A DNA stretch of 7,811 bases, from assembly GCA_017464045.1 (NCBI GenBank), contig JAFUEG010000164.1, positions 1 through 7,811 on the forward strand, given 5' to 3'. Position 1 is the stretch's first letter. Each line of letters opens with the position of its first letter. A program made the position numbers and the translations under genes. The DNA comes from Lachnospiraceae bacterium. GTDB taxonomy: Bacteria > Bacillota_A > Clostridia > Lachnospirales > Lachnospiraceae. Shown piece after piece: positions 5,381 to 7,811 of this stretch. The notes below the pieces were generated by a model. It made no database searches. It was not told where the DNA came from and saw only the letters and a list, made by a program, of their open reading frames with translations.

Positions 5381-6235
5381 ATGATAAATGAGAAGATAAA
5401 ATGTAACGTCTGCTTTCGCGGCTGCATGCTTTCCGAGGGTGAAACGGGTGCGTGCTTTGCGAGAGAATGTAAGGATAATAATATAATTTCAAAAAGCTAT
5501 GGATACATTACATCACTTGCACTTGATCCGATAGAAAAGAAGCCTTTGAACAGATTTTATTCGGGAAGTATGATTTTATCCGTTGGAAGCTATGGCTGTA
5601 ATCTAAAGTGCCCGTTTTGTCAGAATGTAAGCATATCATTGGCAGACGGAAGAAACGTACCTGATACGGAATACCTGTCACCGGAGGCACTTGCTGATAT
5701 GGCAGCTGCATTAAAGGACAGAGGAAATATAGGCATTGCATTTACATACAACGAACCTCTTGTCGGATATGAATATGTGCGTGATACCGCAAAGCTTGTT
5801 CACGAGACCGGTATGAAAAATGTTGTTGTAACAAATGGTTCTGTAAATACCGCTATATTAGATGAACTCGAGCCATATATAGATGCGTTTAATATCGACC
5901 TGAAGTGCTTTAACGAAGCATATTATAAAAATGTATTAAAGGGTGATTTTGAAACCACGAAAAAATTCATCAAGCGTGCGCTCTCATTTGCACACGTTGA
6001 ACTTACAACACTTATCATACCTGATGAAAATGATACGGAAGAAGAGATGAGAGAACTATCCTCATGGGTACATGAGCTCGAATTAAAATATAATAAAAAT
6101 ATCCCACTTCATATCTCGAGATTTTTCCCACGCAGTAAGTATGCAGACAGACAACCTACAAGAGTTCAAAGTATAATAAAACTCGCTGAGGTTGCAAGAG
6201 AAAAGCTAAAATATGTTTATGAAGGTAATATATAA
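5381..6235 (+). CDS. amrS: AmmeMemoRadiSam system radical SAM enzyme
   Basis: A radical SAM protein of 284 residues in the group annotated as AmrS, often labelled pyruvate formate-lyase activating enzyme-like. The cluster motif is GCNLKCPFCQN with C73, C77 and C80 (CX3CX2C). An N-terminal cysteine set (C8, C11, C15, C25 in the KCNVCFRGC...GACFAR block) is typical of the family. Further marks are FTYNEP (121-126), TNGS (151-154), the NIDLK block (171-175), HISRFFP (244-250) and the closing YVYEGN (278-283). The protein stops right after that motif and lacks the extra cysteine-bearing tail seen in longer members. The substrate is unknown. It is thought to act with the Memo and AMMECR1 proteins encoded just downstream. 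The only Shine-Dalgarno-like site (AAAGG, 5365-5369) lies inside the end of toxN, so translation and probably transcription are linked to the toxin gene. Confidence 0.92.
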   Translation: MINEKIKCNVCFRGCMLSEGETGACFARECKDNNIISKSYGYITSLALDPIEKKPLNRFYSGSMILSVGSYGCNLKCPFCQNVSISLADGRNVPDTEYLSPEALADMAAALKDRGNIGIAFTYNEPLVGYEYVRDTAKLVHETGMKNVVVTNGSVNTAILDELEPYIDAFNIDLKCFNEAYYKNVLKGDFETTKKFIKRALSFAHVELTTLIIPDENDTEEEMRELSSWVHELELKYNKNIPLHISRFFPRSKYADRQPTRVQSIIKLAEVAREKLKYVYEGNI

Positions 6236-6261
6236 AGTGTGTACCTGTTGCACACTTTTTT
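6235..6261 (+). terminator. Terminator after amrS
   Basis: AAGTGTG (6235-6241) pairs with CACACTT (6251-6257) around a nine-base loop and runs into six T residues (6256-6261). The stem starts at the last base of the amrS stop codon. It ends the toxN-amrS transcript and separates it from the following gene. Confidence 0.75.
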
Positions 6262-6295
6262 ACTTTATAGGAAAGTTCTCCTATAAAGTAAAAAA
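6256..6295. repeat. Perfect 17-bp inverted repeat
   Basis: TTTTTTACTTTATAGGA and its exact complement TCCTATAAAGTAAAAAA enclose AAGTTC. The T-run of the amrS terminator forms its left end. With A-rich and T-rich flanks it could terminate transcription from both directions, or be the left part of a dispersed intergenic element. Confidence 0.75.
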
Positions 6296-6375
6296 CGCTC
6301 CGCTAAGGATGCGCAGCTCGCGGATGGGTATTTTTGCTACGCAACCGCTCGCGCGAAGTGTCGCATGCGACACTT
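6296..6375. repeat. GC-rich palindromic intergenic element ending in a 20-bp palindrome
   Basis: A locally GC-rich stretch with hyphenated repeats (GCTCGCGG and CCGCTCGCG) ends in the perfect palindrome AAGTGTCGCATGCGACACTT (6356-6375). Its outer bases AAGTGT/ACACTT repeat those of the amrS terminator at 6235-6257, and both copies are followed within ten bases by TTTACT. This suggests a repeat element of the REP or MITE kind in the gap. No coding capacity is evident. Confidence 0.55.
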
Positions 6376-6390
6376 TGTTCTTTACTAAAT

Positions 6391-6419
6391 TTGCCTGTTG
6401 TCCACCTTCGTGCTATAAT
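6391..6419 (+). promoter_or_regulatory. Promoter of the Memo-AMMECR1 gene
   Basis: TTGCCT (6391-6396) and TATAAT (6414-6419) are 17 bases apart, with a TGC just before the -10 (extended -10). Transcription would start near 6426. The gene is therefore expressed independently of amrS despite being its functional partner. Confidence 0.8.
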
Positions 6420-6462
6420 TTGAAAAGGGTTAAATCAGATAATTAGAAGAGGAGGATTCAGT

Positions 6463-7811
6463 ATGGGGATAATAGCAGGATTTATGGTGCCACATCCGCC
6501 GATGATAGTTCCGGAGATTGGGCGTGGCAGTGAAGAAACAATAAAAGAAACTACTAAAAGCTATGAGCAGGTTGCCGATATGATAGCTGAAATAAAACCT
6601 GATACCATAGTTATATCGTCACCGCACAGTGTTATGTATGGGGATTACTTTCATATATCTCCGGGAAGTGTTGCAAGCGGTTCGTTTGCCCGATTTGATG
6701 CACCGGAGGTTAAGATTGATGTAGAGTATGACGTGGATTTTGTAAATGAACTGTGTGAACTGGCAGAAAAAAATGATATACCTGCAGGAACCTTAGGTGA
6801 AAAAAGTGCAGCACTTGACCATGGAACTATGGTACCGTTATATTTCGTAATGAAGAAATATACGGACTTTAAGCTTGTGCGCATCGGACTTTCCGGTGAG
6901 CCAATGCAGGAGCATTACGGACTTGGTATGGCTATAAAGGAAACTGCCGAAAAACTTGGTCGAAGAGTGTGTTATATTGCAAGCGGAGACCTATCTCATA
7001 AGCTGCAGGATTATGGACCATACGGTTTTACAAAGGAAGGACCTGTCTATGATGCGCGTATCATGGATGTGATGGGACGTGCGGCCTTTGATGAATTGCT
7101 TGATTTTGAGGAAGGCTTTTTAGACAAGGCGGCAGAGTGTGGACACCGTTCATTTGTAATGATGGCGGGAGCATTTGACTGTACTGCGGTTGAGGTAAAA
7201 AAGCTTTCACACCAGGATGTGATAGGCGTAGGATATGGCATCTGTACTTATATGAATAAGGGCGTTGATGAAGAAAGAGCAATGCTTGATAAGTGGAATA
7301 TAAGGCATAGGGATAAGATTATAAATATGAGGAAAAACGAAGATGCCTATGTAAAGCTTGCAAGATTAACAATTGAAAATTATATAATAACACATGAAAA
7401 AGTAGATTGGAAAAATGTGAAAAGACGAGTTCTTTCAACGGGAAGCGGAATGACAGAACAGCTTACTGCCGAGCAGCTTCAGGAAAGAGATGCGAAGTCG
7501 GATGCTCATGAAGAATTAAGCAATCGTAGTGCGGGTGCTTTTGTGTCCATCCATGAGCATGGGAAACTCCGCGGGTGTATCGGCACGATCTCGCCTGTCA
7601 GGGACTGCCTGGCGCAGGAGATCATCGACAATGCGGTCAGTGCCTCCACGAGGGATCCCCGCTTCGATCCGATCAGGGCCGGGGAACTGAAATGGCTGGA
7701 GATCAGCGTCGATGTGCTGGGGGATCCGGAACCGGTCAGTTCACCTGATGAGCTGGATGTAAAGCGCTATGGCGTAATTGTTACTAAAGGCAGGAAGAGA
7801 GGACTTCTGCT
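6463..7811 (+). CDS. amrA: AmmeMemoRadiSam system Memo/LigB-AMMECR1 fusion protein (3' end beyond window)
   Basis: AGGAGG (6450-6455) sits seven bases before the ATG. The first 449 residues are seen and the frame is still open. Residues 1-265 are a Memo/LigB-like domain: MVPHPP (H11), ISSPHSV (H55), LDHGTMVPL (H120), SGDLSHK (D176, H179) and AECGHRS (E225, C226, H228). These match the metal-site histidines of class III extradiol dioxygenases and Memo, with the Memo-type Cys-Gly present. Residues from about 292 form an AMMECR1 domain with the diagnostic LRGCIGT (369-375) and the ...ASTRDPRF...EL...EISVDVL block. The fused form is common in Firmicutes. Together with the radical SAM enzyme it makes up the AmmeMemoRadiSam system, probably a metal-dependent modification pathway of unknown substrate. 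Ring cleavage itself is not implied. Bases 7540-7740 are strikingly GC-rich, with ATC, CGC, CTG and GGG codons replacing the ATA and AGA used earlier. Confidence 0.93.
   Translation, partial: MGIIAGFMVPHPPMIVPEIGRGSEETIKETTKSYEQVADMIAEIKPDTIVISSPHSVMYGDYFHISPGSVASGSFARFDAPEVKIDVEYDVDFVNELCELAEKNDIPAGTLGEKSAALDHGTMVPLYFVMKKYTDFKLVRIGLSGEPMQEHYGLGMAIKETAEKLGRRVCYIASGDLSHKLQDYGPYGFTKEGPVYDARIMDVMGRAAFDELLDFEEGFLDKAAECGHRSFVMMAGAFDCTAVEVKKLSHQDVIGVGYGICTYMNKGVDEERAMLDKWNIRHRDKIINMRKNEDAYVKLARLTIENYIITHEKVDWKNVKRRVLSTGSGMTEQLTAEQLQERDAKSDAHEELSNRSAGAFVSIHEHGKLRGCIGTISPVRDCLAQEIIDNAVSASTRDPRFDPIRAGELKWLEISVDVLGDPEPVSSPDELDVKRYGVIVTKGRKRGLL

Noticed and set aside
5381..6235. True pyruvate formate-lyase activating enzyme
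   Set aside because: The N-terminal cysteine block, the closing YVYEGN motif and the neighbouring Memo-AMMECR1 gene place it in the AmrS group. No pyruvate formate-lyase gene is near.
6213..6446. Plus-strand 77-codon ORF between the amr genes
   Set aside because: It starts inside amrS and crosses the terminator, palindromes and promoter, so it is a chance frame.
6463..7260. Aromatic ring-cleaving extradiol dioxygenase
   Set aside because: The LigB-like fold is shared with Memo. Fusion to AMMECR1 and linkage to amrS argue for the AmmeMemoRadiSam role.

Overview
The window looks like an accessory segment of a low-GC Gram-positive chromosome, most likely a Clostridia member of the Lachnospiraceae type. 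The grounds are AT-rich genes with strong AGGAGG ribosome sites and near-consensus sigma-A promoters, a firmicute-style Memo-AMMECR1 fusion, and a large anchored secreted protein. The placement is an inference from style; no rRNA or marker gene is present.

Layout. 1-423 has no convincing gene and holds a long structured inverted repeat (73-193). 424-750 encodes a small two-helix membrane protein with a SHOCT tail. Convergent with it, on the minus strand (737-1818), lies an Abi_2/AbiF-like HEPN gene with a zinc-binding-like C-terminal tail, split by one frameshift in a five-base run. It has a perfect-consensus promoter, an operator-like palindrome and a strongly folded leader that also contains a 21-codon ORF. 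2243-4645 is one large membrane-anchored or secreted protein gene of unknown function, interrupted by a single in-frame TAA.

4695-5374 is a complete type III toxin-antitoxin locus. It has a promoter, about three 37-38-nt tandem repeats (the RNA antitoxin), a Rho-independent terminator and a 161-residue ToxN/AbiQ-type endoribonuclease gene. Six bases after the toxin starts amrS (radical SAM). Then come a terminator, a palindrome-rich intergenic element and a separately promoted Memo-AMMECR1 fusion gene that runs off the window end. These last two genes are the AmmeMemoRadiSam pair, a widespread system whose chemistry is not settled.

Together, two RNA-cleaving abortive-infection type modules sit next to a conserved metabolic pair. 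Each has a structured RNA directly upstream of its toxin: a repeat RNA for ToxN and a folded leader for the HEPN gene. The ToxN locus looks intact, while the HEPN gene and the secreted-protein gene each carry a single lesion. The AMMECR1 half of the last gene has a sharply GC-rich patch (about 63% against 37% just before it), which suggests recombination with a relative.
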